Of a DNA stretch of 64,000 bases, positions 22,201 through 31,799 are shown in pieces. Each line of letters begins with the position of its first letter. The first letter of the stretch is position 1. A program made the position numbers and the translations under genes. The notes under the pieces were generated by a model, which was not told where the DNA came from, searched no databases, and saw only the letters and a list, made by a program, of their open reading frames with translations. The DNA comes from Takakia lepidozioides. Lineage: Eukaryota; Streptophyta; Takakiopsida; Takakiales; Takakiaceae. The stretch lies in assembly GCA_030704615.1 (NCBI GenBank), contig CM060731.1:90004756-90068755 (forward strand), read 5' to 3'.

Positions 22201-22518
22201 CACTCCAACTCCAAATTTGAAAACGTGGAGCAACGGAATTGCGGCACATGTCTGCACTCTATGTGACTGAAGTGGCATGAGGCGGCGCGGCCTGACCGTT
22301 GAATAATGATGTTTGTTTTTCGGACGGCATGCGTATCTTGAACGATTCGAATTTTGTAATGACGCAAAGTCCACGAGGAGACACTTTCCTCCAACCCTTT
22401 CGAACCCAAGTGCTGCATCACCGCCGTTTCATCTGCTTTTGTCGTGTCTCCTCAGTCACCCCTCTCGCGCCCTTTCTATCTGCACTCTTCGCCCCTTTTC
22501 CCTGTCTCTTTTCTTCTT
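22201..22518 (+). promoter_or_regulatory. Probable 5' flank and leader of the ParB-methyltransferase gene
   Basis: Unique sequence between the last palindrome and the first exon, becoming pyrimidine-rich (CT/TTTC) from 22430 to 22518, as in many plant leaders. No TATA box is clear. Confidence 0.35.
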
Positions 22519-24057
22519 ATGCTCGAACCTGAGAGGGAGGGAGTGCGTGCACCAGAGAAGAGACATCGTCGCAAGCTCCGAAAATTGTACTTCGTTCATA
22601 GGCCAATGCCGAAGGGGAGGAAGCAGATGCGTCTACAGGAGGAGATTGCCATCTTGCAACATCAGGCCACGCAGGCAACCCAGCAACCAGTGAGAGCTCC
22701 GTGCTATCGGGATTCGCCAGCTGATCTAGCAACGAAACCCGCCTCATTTTTCTTCTGCAATTCTTAGATTGTATGCTAGGAGACTTGACTGCAGAAGATG
22801 TTTGCATGCCTAACCGGAAAGGTGGACGTGCTGGAGGGATTGCAGGAATCCGAAGAGCCGCAGGCAGAGTCCGTGGAGCTAGCTGCAGCACGCACACCCA
22901 GCCGATCCACGAGCACGGGTCTTCCTGCCGGTCCTAGCCCTGTGCGTTTCAAGGACGCGGCTTCGAAGGCCAAGTCTTTGCAGTTCAAAGCCCCAGAGAG
23001 CGACTCGCCTTCAAAGGTCATGGAGAATCGCCAGCAGGGGTCTAGCCCTTCTCCAGCAAAGATGAAGAAGAAGCAGCCCGTCCTTCAACTTGTTTCTGAA
23101 CCGGACCAGGCCGTTTCCCCCCCACCCAGGCGAATGAAGCAGATTCAATTGCAGCAGACACCTTCACCTGCAAGAATGAGGAAGCACAAGGCAATCAGGG
23201 GGAGGGCGGAGCAGTCTCCCGCAAAACCAATTCCACGAGCTGAAGCCCAGTTCCTGCTTGATTTCCAACCTGCTGCAGCGAAGCCAATGGGATCGACCGT
23301 CGATCTGGTAGCGGAGGAGGGTGCTGCCTCTCAACGTTCTCAGCAAGACCTGACCACAGTTGAGGAAGACCTGACCACTGAAGGCCCGGAGGAGGCCTCT
23401 GCAATTGCACAATTGTCCGCAAAGATTCCCCAGAGTGCAGCTCCAGTTCGGGATGCTCCAGCTGCTCAGCCCCTGCTGCCACCAGCAGAAATGTCTCCGG
23501 AGGAATTCCAAAGTGCAGCGGATACAATGCTGGAGGAGACACATAGTAGCATTGGCAGAGTTCTGGGCAGCAGGGTATTCCAGCGGACTCTTCGAATCCC
23601 ACTCTGTCGCATGGTCTCCCTTCCCATTGTCAGGCAGGCACTTCCCGGAGATGTGGATAAGCTTAAGTTCGCATTTCGAGAAGGGTACCGTCTAGGTTCG
23701 CCAACCTTCTATGTTTCCATTGAGAATGAGGACGGCGAAACTCGTGGACCCACTGCAAATGAATTGTCAACATGGGATACCCACTGGCACACTCGCAACG
23801 ACGAATTCGAGGCAACGTTGAAGGGTGATCCAGACTTCGGCCATATGTCGGGTAAAATGTTCTTTGTGTGGGACGGGAATCACCGACTTCTTGCCTGGTG
23901 GGAGTACATCAAGCAGAACCATGCCAAGCATATTGGCTGGCATTACATGGTGGAGTGTGTCATCCTCAAGGTGAAGGCGGCAGACTCCTCCCTGCTCAAG
24001 AATGCCATGGGCGGACCTCAACTCCTAAGATACTCATACCCTCCCAAGCACGTTCGA

Positions 24058-24077
24058 AATGCGGTGCCGCATTTTGG
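24058..24077. repeat. Intronic palindrome in methyltransferase gene (intron 2)
   Basis: A single AAATGCGGTGCCGCATTT dyad in the intron between exons 2 and 3. It has the sequence of array 1 and is retained at the same place in copy B (47200-47218). Confidence 0.9.
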
Positions 24078-25264
24078 TTTCCAATCTGTTTTGTTTCCGT
24101 GCTTCCGTGGACTGAACTGGAGAGTGTCCCTTGCAGGGTCACTGAAAATGCGTACGTGCATACCCACATGGCACATATGCTGTACAGGGTGAGGAAAACT
24201 GGTCTCACTGATCCGCACATGTTCGCGGAAATGCTGGAGCCCGAGCTCATTCAGAAAGCCGTGGCAAAAACTGACCGGACATGGTATCGTCTCACTATGG
24301 ATGGAATGGTGGAGGTGATATACGAAGTAAGTCGTCCTCCCATTCCCCTCTGCTCATCCTTCCCCAATTTCCGGTAATCTTTCCACATGAATCGAATGTA
24401 ACGCTTCTGCATGTTTTTGTTGGCAGTCAAACATCAAGCTGGATTTGGCCCATGCCAAACGCTTCTTCATGGAAAGTGAGGGGCAGGTCAAAACGTTGCA
24501 GTCATTGACTGAGCACTTGAAGGAAGCCGGGGTCAAGTCCAGAATGAAATACAAGTCAAAGCTTGTGAAGCTAGTGGCCATTGCAGATCCGGCACTTGGA
24601 AAGGACTTCATCCCCGAGATTGCAAAACACTATTCTCGGGCCATGCAGCCGACCATGCAGTTGGAGAAACTGCATCACCTCTCAACGGCATGTGTTGAAG
24701 CGAAAGAGAAGGTGATGTTTCAATTCACTCAAGTTCCTTCCTAGCAATAGCCACTCTTCTTCCTGCGACTAACATTGGATCGGAAATGGCAGACACGGTG
24801 GCTGTCGATCTGGAATGCATCGGAGAGTATAAGGACAATGTGGTCTTTTCCACTCGAAGTTTCCGACCCTGCAGTGGATGTGTGGCTCAACCGCATGACT
24901 TGGTGGTTCCAGGTAATTCAAGGTACTTCCCCAGAGTTGCTTTTCTGAAATGAATTCCCTGAACTGCTATGTGACAATGCATGTGGGAATCGCAGGTAAT
25001 GACGAATGCGAAGGAGCAAGTCGTAATGCATACAAATTCGTTCGGCTTGTACGTCAAATGGGATGGAACACAAACATTGGAAGACTACGTGACACGTTTC
25101 AGATGTGCTTACAAGGACAACCTCTTCGCCAGGGAGCTACAGACAGCAAGAAGGAGCGTGGAGTTTACACATCAGGAGGGAGCGGGAAAAGCTGTAATGC
25201 GAATTGTTTACAGGTGAAGCCCAGCTGTCCTTGTACGCAAAGCCTGGTAATGAGGTTTGTCTGG

Positions 25265-25284
25265 GAAATGCGGCACCGCATTCA
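25265..25284. repeat. Intronic palindrome in methyltransferase gene (intron 6)
   Basis: AAATGCGGCACCGCATT dyad in the intron between exons 6 and 7, followed by CACATTTT. Copy B keeps it near 48410-48428. Confidence 0.9.
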
Positions 25285-26523
25285 CATTTTATGTTTTCGG
25301 TTGCACTCTGCGAGTACGTTGGTCTCAACTTTTGCTCACGCATGCTGACTGCCCTGCAGGTATATGAAATACGTGCTTTTTCAGACAGGGGCCCTGGCTC
25401 AAGAGCCCCCGTTCTTCATGGCTTGGACCGTGGCGGGCCCAAGCTGTGTCTACACACCCGAGCTGCAGAAACAATGGCATGCCGCGCATCTGGTTGGATG
25501 CCCGTGGTACCTGGACATGTCTGGCGGAATTGTTGACGAGTCTGAGAAAGATCTGCACGTGAAAGCAGAAGAGAAGAGAAAGGAAAGACGTGTCCCTGCT
25601 CGGGCAGAGTCGGCAAATGAAGCTGCTGCTCTGGAACAATCCAGAAAGGCGGCTGAGATGGCACAGAAAACGGTGGATGCAGCTGTGCAGGCTCAACAGA
25701 AGGGGTCGAAGAAGCGGACTCGCCAGCAAGGAGCAGCAGTTGTGACACCCAAGAAAACGAAGAAGCAGAAACAAATAGTGCAGGTAGAGGGTGAGGAAGA
25801 GGACTCCGATGGAGACTTTGCAACCAGCCCACCCCCCGAGACGCAGCCGAAATCCCCTGTGCCCACCGTTGTCACGAGAGGGACGAGAACTGGCTCGGCA
25901 AAGAAGGCACTCTTCAACCCCCGGGGGGGCACCCTTTCGAGCCGGTGGAAATGAAGAGGCCGAAAGTGGATCCCGATACAGTAGTCCAGTGTGTGAATGA
26001 GAGTTTCTTGGCGGCTTTGGATGGACGGGCAGCCAAGTTGGCATACATGAAGACCATGGAGGGTCTGAAGGGCAGAGCACTGAAGAAGGCGGCTGCCGAA
26101 GAGCCTTCCGACACCCCCTGGTTTCTGAAGATGGTCTTGTTCTTTGAGAGGGTGTGTGCAGACAAGGATTGCAGGAGGAGCGGAAATTCCACCGATTGGT
26201 CTTGCGATATGATCATCTTGGATATTCAGACGGAGAGCCTGTGGAAGGACTGCAAACTTTGTCATCTTGGAACAGGTACTCCGAGGACTTTTGGAAGAAA
26301 GGATTCGGGCTCGCCCGCATGGTGTTGGACGACAGAGGCTGTGTGGTTGTCCTGGCGAGCAGAGGCAAAAACACGCAGACAGGAATTGCGAAGTGGACCC
26401 GCAAGAGCGTCGTCCCAATTCTGAAGAAGAAGTGGACGTGCATCAACACATTGGGCCTTCGGTCGGAAGGGAAGAAGGTAATTACGACCTTGGCACTCGT
26501 CCTTTCATTTTCTTAGGAGTCTT

Positions 26524-26543
26524 GAAATGCGGTGCCGCATTCG
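26524..26543. repeat. Intronic palindrome in methyltransferase gene (intron 7)
   Basis: AAATGCGGTGCCGCATTCGATTT in the intron between exons 7 and 8, here shortened: core AAATGCGGTGCCGCATT. Copy B keeps it near 49649-49667. Confidence 0.9.
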
Positions 26544-27849
26544 ATTTCTAATCGTTCCCCACTGTGTATGCAGACGAAGCAGTTCGATGCATACTGCTTT
26601 GTGAAGGAGAACTCCACCTTTGCTTTCCGGAAGGAGGGATTGTTGGTTGACCCGAACTGCGACCCTATCGATTACGACGTCCTGTTCAACAACGTTCCCA
26701 CGGAACTTCTCCCTCATAGCCTCACTTCAACTGAACCCCTGCGGTATTCACGCACTCGGAGCCCTGCCTTCATTCAGACAATTATGGAGACATGCACTGA
26801 CGTGGAGGGCACAGTGCTCGACCTCATCTGTGGGACAGGTATGCATAATCTTGTTGTATGTTTTTCTGCAAACTCTCGTTATGCTTTCATTCGCAACCTT
26901 CTGAAGGGCCATGTCATAATGTGTGGATGGCATTGTAACAGGTGCCTCAATGTGGGCTGGGCGTTTTTCCGACCGACACCTCTTTGCGTACGAGGAGGAC
27001 ACAGGCGTTTGGGGATCCCATCTGGAAGGGCTGCAACGGAATGTGAAGGCTCCCATCGAAGTCAAAGACCCCTCGGATTTGTCGGAGTCGGAGGAAGAGA
27101 CAGTGGACATTGATGCCGAGGAGAACCCGGAATACGAGTGAGTGCAAACATTGTAAGTTTGCAAAGCCTTCTGGGTGATTTTTTTTGTCAAACGCATTTC
27201 CGGACTGTGGTTCTCATTGGTCTCTATGGTGATTGTTATATGCAGGATTGGAGGATCCGGGTCGAAACATGTAAGGCCTACACTTCCTGCCAGGAAGAAT
27301 GTCCCGTTCTTTGCGAGGGCCGACTTCATGACGAGCCCGGTGAAGGACTACTCCCTTCCTAGTTATGCAGCTAAACTCGCAAATACAGCGATTAGACGAT
27401 GTGAGAATCCCAGTAAAGTAGAGCAGATTTTGGAGAGGGCTAGGGAGGACAGAAGGATAAGGAAAGAGTTAGCAATAGCTGAGGCAGGTAGACGGGTGCG
27501 AAAGTTCATATGTAATTCAGCGGATGAGAGCGATGCAGACAGGGAGGACGACGAGCCAACGGAGGTGAGATGGTTGGTTCCGCAAGGTGAAGATGGGATT
27601 TTCGAAAGCCTGGCCAACGACCAGTCCGCTGGAGATGAGAAAGGCAATGACGGGGTGGAGGCGGAGCAGGACAGTCAAGAACAGGCCGACAGTAGTGATG
27701 ATTTTCAAGATTGATACAATTTTAATGAACTCTCTGTACATTTAAATTCAATTCCAGAGTATATAAAATGGAATTCTCCCCGTCCTTCATGTCCCCTCTC
27801 CCATGTGCTTCTAAACGACAACATCGTCCAAACCTGGTCCCTCCCAAAA

Positions 27850-28785
27850 TCAGAAATGCGGCACCGCATTTCAATGTCTGAACGGAAATGTGGCAACTGC
27901 AAAAACCTCGTTTGGAAATGCGGCACCGCATTTCCAAAACCGGGGCAAGAACAAATTTCCGATTCATGGTTTGGACATCAGAAACTGTTCGGACAAACGG
28001 AAATGCGGTGCCGCATTTCCGTTTCCGACACGGCAGTTTTGCCGATTGGCAGCTCCTTCCATGGATGTAAATCGAAATGCGGAGGTCGAACATGGAAATG
28101 CGGTGCCGCATTTACCTTTTGGAGATGGTCATTTTTCCAACTGCAGACCCATCGACGTTCTTGGGCTCCCAATTCCATGATGCTAGACGGGAATGCGGCA
28201 CCGCATTCCATTGTCCAATAAGAAATTTCGATGACGTACATGGAAATGTGGCGCCGCATTAGCAAAAGGGACATCGATGTTTGCCCAATTCCAGACCCTT
28301 TGACCGAAATGCGGCACCGCATTCCATCGTCCTATAAAAACTTACATTGTCCTATAAAAACTTTCAATTGCCCAACATGGGAAATGCGGCACCGCATTTC
28401 CAAAACAGACATCGTTGTTTGTCCAATTCCAGACCCGTGTGGGCATTCCGTCTTGATGGACGGAAATGCGGCACCGCATTCCATTGTGCTCTCCGGAAAT
28501 GTTGTGCCGCATTTCATTGTCCGGTACGAAATTTCGATGACGGACATGGAAATGCGGTGCCGCATTTCAAGTATGGACATGGACAAGCATTACCGACTGG
28601 ACATGCTTGGATAGTGCAAGGTCGAATATGGTGTTGCGGCGCCGCATTTCAAATTCGAAGTATGGTAATGCCATGTCAGGAAATGAAATGTTTTACAGCA
28701 TTCCGTTACGACGACAGCGGAGGAAAGGGAGCTGCCAGAAAAAGCTTCATGGAGAAAATGGAATGCGGTGCCGAATTTTCGAGCT
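27850..28785. repeat. Palindrome array 2A, downstream of the methyltransferase gene
   Basis: Fifteen dyads of the AAATGCGG-YR-CCGCATTT family, some decayed. Centres near 27862, 27894, 27924, 28009, 28104, 28199, 28252, 28315, 28390, 28472, 28505, 28558, 28640, 28694 and 28769. Steps are 32, 30, 85, 95, 95, 53, 63, 75, 82, 33, 53, 82, 54 and 75 bp. It begins about 135 bp after the methyltransferase stop and lies between the two convergent genes. Flanking words such as TTGTCCAATTCCAGACCC recur. Copy B carries the equivalent array at 50.96-51.72 kb. Confidence 0.93.
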
Positions 28786-29055
28786 TCGGCGTGTACATGT
28801 TTCCTACAACTCGTACATGGATTTTCTTCACCTCAGGCTGTGATATCGCTGACTCTGGTATATTCATATGGACAGACACATTGTAGAAATGAGACCTCAA
28901 ATTGTAAAGAGTGGGCCAATTACGGCAGTTCTTGAACACGATGAAACACAAGCACACAGAAGTGAGGTACGATGGGTTGTTTTATTGATCGAACACGGTG
29001 TCTCACATTTAGCAGCTCCAGACAAATCTAAGCCCTTCCTCCTTCTACATGGGTG

Positions 29056-29622
29056 TCACCAAGTCGACGGAACTTCGATAGCCCTCAAAACTAGCTCATT
29101 ACTGATGCGGCATCTCGAGGTAAACTGCAATGCGGTCGATCTGGTGCCCTTGGTGGAGCTGACGATCATACCACCATCATACATCGACAAGGTCACTGTG
29201 GCCCTCCTGTGCCCGTGCGATTCGTCTTCGCAACTTAGCCGAATGTCTCCATACACTGGAAAAGCGGAGTGAACTCCACGAATATAGTTTTCCCCGGTGC
29301 CGTCCTCCCTGGTCCACTGGCAGCAGTTCCAGCGCCAAAGTGAGGCCGTGCGTGATCTGTCCGGCATCCCATTCCACCTTGGTATATCGAGGTCAACAAT
29401 TTTTAGGACCCACGGACCGCATTGACCCTCGCCCTCACCTCGCTCAAAGCGGTAATAGCCCTCCAGATACTCCATTGCAGATGCGTCTGTGAAAAGTGAA
29501 AGCCAGACAATGATGTCTCCTGATTGTGGTTTGAACATAGCATAATCGTGGCCATGATAAGGGCAGTCAGCAGGATTTCGGCGGCACGGCATCCCTGAAA
29601 AAGAGTAGCGCAGTACGCTCAA
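29056..29622 (-). CDS. Uncharacterised WNCCQW-motif protein, copy A
   Basis: About 180 residues, convergent with the methyltransferase gene. I recognise no known domain. Conserved among the three copies in this window are CPYHGHDYAM, SGDIIVW, YRFERG, RWNCCQW, VYGDIRL, SMYDGGMI and the C-terminal LVLRAIEVP. The pattern of alternating hydrophobic residues suggests a beta-rich fold. No signal peptide or membrane segment is evident. Relative to copy B it lacks about nine residues after FTDAS and about six (GHDIVV) near the C-terminus, both in-frame. The frame stays open upstream of 29622 without a clear ATG; a conserved Met lies at about 29592, so the N-terminus is unresolved. Stop TGA at 29056-29058. 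Its repeated pairing with the methyltransferase suggests that both belong to one mobile unit. Confidence 0.55.
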   Translation of the reverse strand: MSVLRYSFSGMPCRRNPADCPYHGHDYAMFKPQSGDIIVWLSLFTDASAMEYLEGYYRFERGEGEGQCGPWVLKIVDLDIPRWNGMPDRSRTASLWRWNCCQWTREDGTGENYIRGVHSAFPVYGDIRLSCEDESHGHRRATVTLSMYDGGMIVSSTKGTRSTALQFTSRCRISNELVLRAIEVPSTW

Positions 29623-29997
29623 TGACAGCAGCTCCCGGATGGAGGAGGTAGCAGCGCGGTGGCTGGAAGAAATTCAAGCAAACGCTGCAATTCGTCACAA
29701 ATACTCCAGGGCACATTTAAATTTCCCCCTACAGGAACCTGCAGGGCTGAAGATTGGCTCATCCATGGATGTAGCCGATTCAGTTTCCTTCCCTGCCATG
29801 CAAACTATGGGCAGTAAGTGCCAGGTGGGCCTATAGCCACTCAAGACGACGAAGTCCATCCCCCCTTCGATGTAAATGCGGCGCCGAATTTCCATCCGGG
29901 GGATGGACTTCGGTGGCAGATTTCAAACTATACCCCGTGGATGAGAAAGAGGTATCGGTTCATCCACCGCTGGCTTGTTGAACACGTTACACGATGA

Positions 29998-30711
29998 TTG
30001 GTGGGTACTTGTGACCCAGATGCTCCATTATTGGAGCCCGCACTGCTCTTCCGCTTCTCATCATTTCGAAAATCTAAGGGCTTCGTTGCTGTCCGCAAGG
30101 TGATTTTCATCGGCATCAAACACATCCTCAGGTCCTCCTTTGCAAGAATGTCGTGCTTCCGGAACCGGGACGACTGCCCTTATGGAGGCATCGATTATGC
30201 AATGTATTCGGCCACATCGGGAGACATCGTTATCTGGTACACAGATTACATAGAAGATACTGGTTCGAATGTGGAAACATTGTCCGCTTTTGAGTATCTC
30301 CCAGGCCAGTACGCCTTCGAGCGGGGTGACAATCTGGGTCTGAGGAGTCCGTGGCTCCTGCGCATCCTTGATTCCGATTTTCCCAGCTACGACGGGTACC
30401 CATGCAGAAGAATGCGCACTGCTATGCTGTTGCGGTGGAACTGCTGCCAGTGGACGTGGGTGGACTCCATCGGAGAGACTTATACTCCTGAAGGAGTGCG
30501 CTCATCTTCTCCATTGTATGGGGACATTCGCATTGGTGTGGACGGCGAAAACGTGAAGCTTTCCATATTCGATGGTGGTATGATTGAAGGGCACGACATT
30601 GTGGTGAACATCAACAGGGGCGGTACAACGGCTGCAATCCAGTTTACCTGGAGGAGCCCGAAGACTCATGAGCTAGTTTTGAGAGCAGTCGAAGTCCCAT
30701 TGACAACGTGA
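29998..30711 (+). CDS. Uncharacterised WNCCQW-motif protein, diverged paralogue
   Basis: An intact frame, homologous to the minus-strand gene at 29.06-29.62 kb but clearly diverged: CPYGGIDYAM, SGDIVIWY, YAFERG, RWNCCQW, LYGDIRI, SIFDGGMIEGHDIVV and LVLRAVEVP. Alignment is good from about 30127 (RSSFARMSCFRNRDDCPYGG) to the TGA at 30709-30711. The 40 residues before it are conserved at DNA level in copy B (52.97-53.09 kb), where the paralogue body is missing. CAATAAAAAT at about 30793 could serve as polyadenylation signal. It is divergent from its paralogue and convergent with the methyltransferase remnant at 31.35-31.65 kb, mirroring the arrangement of copy A. Function unknown. Confidence 0.6.
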   Translation: MVGTCDPDAPLLEPALLFRFSSFRKSKGFVAVRKVIFIGIKHILRSSFARMSCFRNRDDCPYGGIDYAMYSATSGDIVIWYTDYIEDTGSNVETLSAFEYLPGQYAFERGDNLGLRSPWLLRILDSDFPSYDGYPCRRMRTAMLLRWNCCQWTWVDSIGETYTPEGVRSSSPLYGDIRIGVDGENVKLSIFDGGMIEGHDIVVNINRGGTTAAIQFTWRSPKTHELVLRAVEVPLTT

Positions 30712-31352
30712 CTTGTATTCAGAAGGCACAGGGCTAAAGATTTGTTTGCACAATCAGCACAGTAGACGTGCTTCAAATGCAATTCATGTGGATCAATAAA
30801 AATCCCATTGTGCCCTCTTTTTGTTCTATTCTATATCCATCGTTCCCAAAATGCGTCATTCCTCATTTCGTTTGGGATTGGGAGTGTGGGTGGATTTTGC
30901 AAGTGGCTGGTAGGCTGAAATGGGCCCCCATTGTACAGATCAGTACCACCCTACCATTCGCGAAACATTGCCTTTCAATATGTAATTCTAAAAAACATTG
31001 CCGAACCTCCTTCATCGGGAGGTCCGTCTCCCCCTATGACCGTGACACCCTAAACGGGGGCTGCTATTTCATGAGCGGCATGAGCATGAGCGGGAAAAAA
31101 AAAAGCATGAGCAGACCATTGTGAGTCCACGGAAATAGGGTTAGGAGGCACAGAAATATGGTCATGTGAAGTTGGAATGTGACACCAGTGGACTTGAAAT
31201 GCAACATTTTATTGCAAATTTTGTGGCAAGCCACGTCTATACAAGTGTGTTCTAACTGTCATAGCCGGAATGGGCACTACTCTCCTACACCCTCCGAGGA
31301 ACTTGCCCCACCTTCTTCCTCATCCCCCTCATCCTCCGAGCTCTGTGATGCA
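30712..31352. other. 3' UTRs between convergent genes; CATGAGC cluster
   Basis: Holds the presumed 3' ends of the plus-strand paralogue and of the minus-strand methyltransferase remnant (AATAAAATG on the minus strand near 31208). At 31064-31116 CATGAGC occurs four or five times around a 10-A run; a similar cluster in reverse orientation lies at 55.1-55.34 kb. There are no GGCGCC-type palindromes here, unlike the corresponding interval of copy A. Confidence 0.5.
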
Positions 31353-31648
31353 TCAGTTATCTTCTGCATCTTCTCCCCCACTTTCCTCAGCTGAATCCAA
31401 GACAAATCTACGAGCCTGACGGGCTCTAATAGCTGCTGCCTCCTCCCTCATCTTCATTTTCTTGAGGTTTGCCTCGTCTAAAATCTGCTGTACGCGACTA
31501 GGTTCGGAACACCTTCTAATGGACACCGAAGCAAGCCGGGCAACATAAGTAGGAAGGATGTAGTCCCTTTCTGGACTAGGCATGAAATCCCCCCTGGCAA
31601 AAAAATGCACGTTCCTCCTGCCCATGAACTGCGGTGTAGACGTCCCTC
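31353..31648 (-). pseudogene. Last exon of a third, diverged ParB-methyltransferase gene
   Basis: From a good acceptor (TGTAG at 31654-31649) the minus strand reads about 97 residues homologous to exon 10 of copies A and B: RRNVHFFARGDFMPSPERDY against RKNVPFFARADFMTSPVKDY, then IRRCSEPSRVQQILDEA against IRRCENPSKVEQILERA, ending in an acidic tail (EESGGEDAEDN) and TGA. About half of the residues differ from copy A, much more than A differs from B. No preceding exon is found: the upstream intron runs into palindrome array 3 within 150 bp. Confidence 0.8.
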
Positions 31649-31799
31649 CTACAGTAAGAACAAATCCACTTGAAGAATGTCAATACCAGCAGAAGCAGAA
31701 ACGGTCTTTCAATGAAATAAAAGAGCGAGGGGAGGTGCCTCACAAAATCAAGAGGCAACTTACAATGCGACCACTCACTCGTAAACCATTTTCGCCACC

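Larger units (their letters stand above)
22519..27714 (+). pseudogene. ParB-like domain / beta-class DNA methyltransferase fusion, copy A
   Basis: Ten exons: 22519-22689, 22795-24024, 24137-24326, 24427-24711, 24793-24912, 24996-25213, 25360-26477, 26574-26838, 26942-27137, 27246-27714; phases fit throughout and would give about 1,420 residues. Order: basic coiled coil (QMRLQEEIAILQ), Ser/Pro-rich linker, ParB-like fold at about 315-445 (IPLCRMVSLPIVRQ, MFFVWDGNHRLLAWWEYI), helical middle, Lys/Glu-rich stretch, then methyltransferase with a motif IV-like DMIILDI at about 1022, FWKKGFGLARMVLDDRG, and motif I VLDLICGTGAS at about 1190 with an acidic EED after it. Motif IV before I is the beta-class order (N6-A or N4-C). 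ParB-methyltransferase fusions are known in phages and bacteria. Lesions: one extra G near 24010, lost GT donor at 24025, frameshifts at the G run near 25925 and near 26224. Introns show a eukaryotic gene. Function inferred. Confidence 0.75.

Noticed and set aside
25325-26418. Minus-strand ORFs of 240-280 residues opposite the methyltransferase gene (also 48538-49380)
   Set aside because: They run antisense through exons 7 of copies A and B; open frames there mirror the coding strand's codon bias and show no domain.
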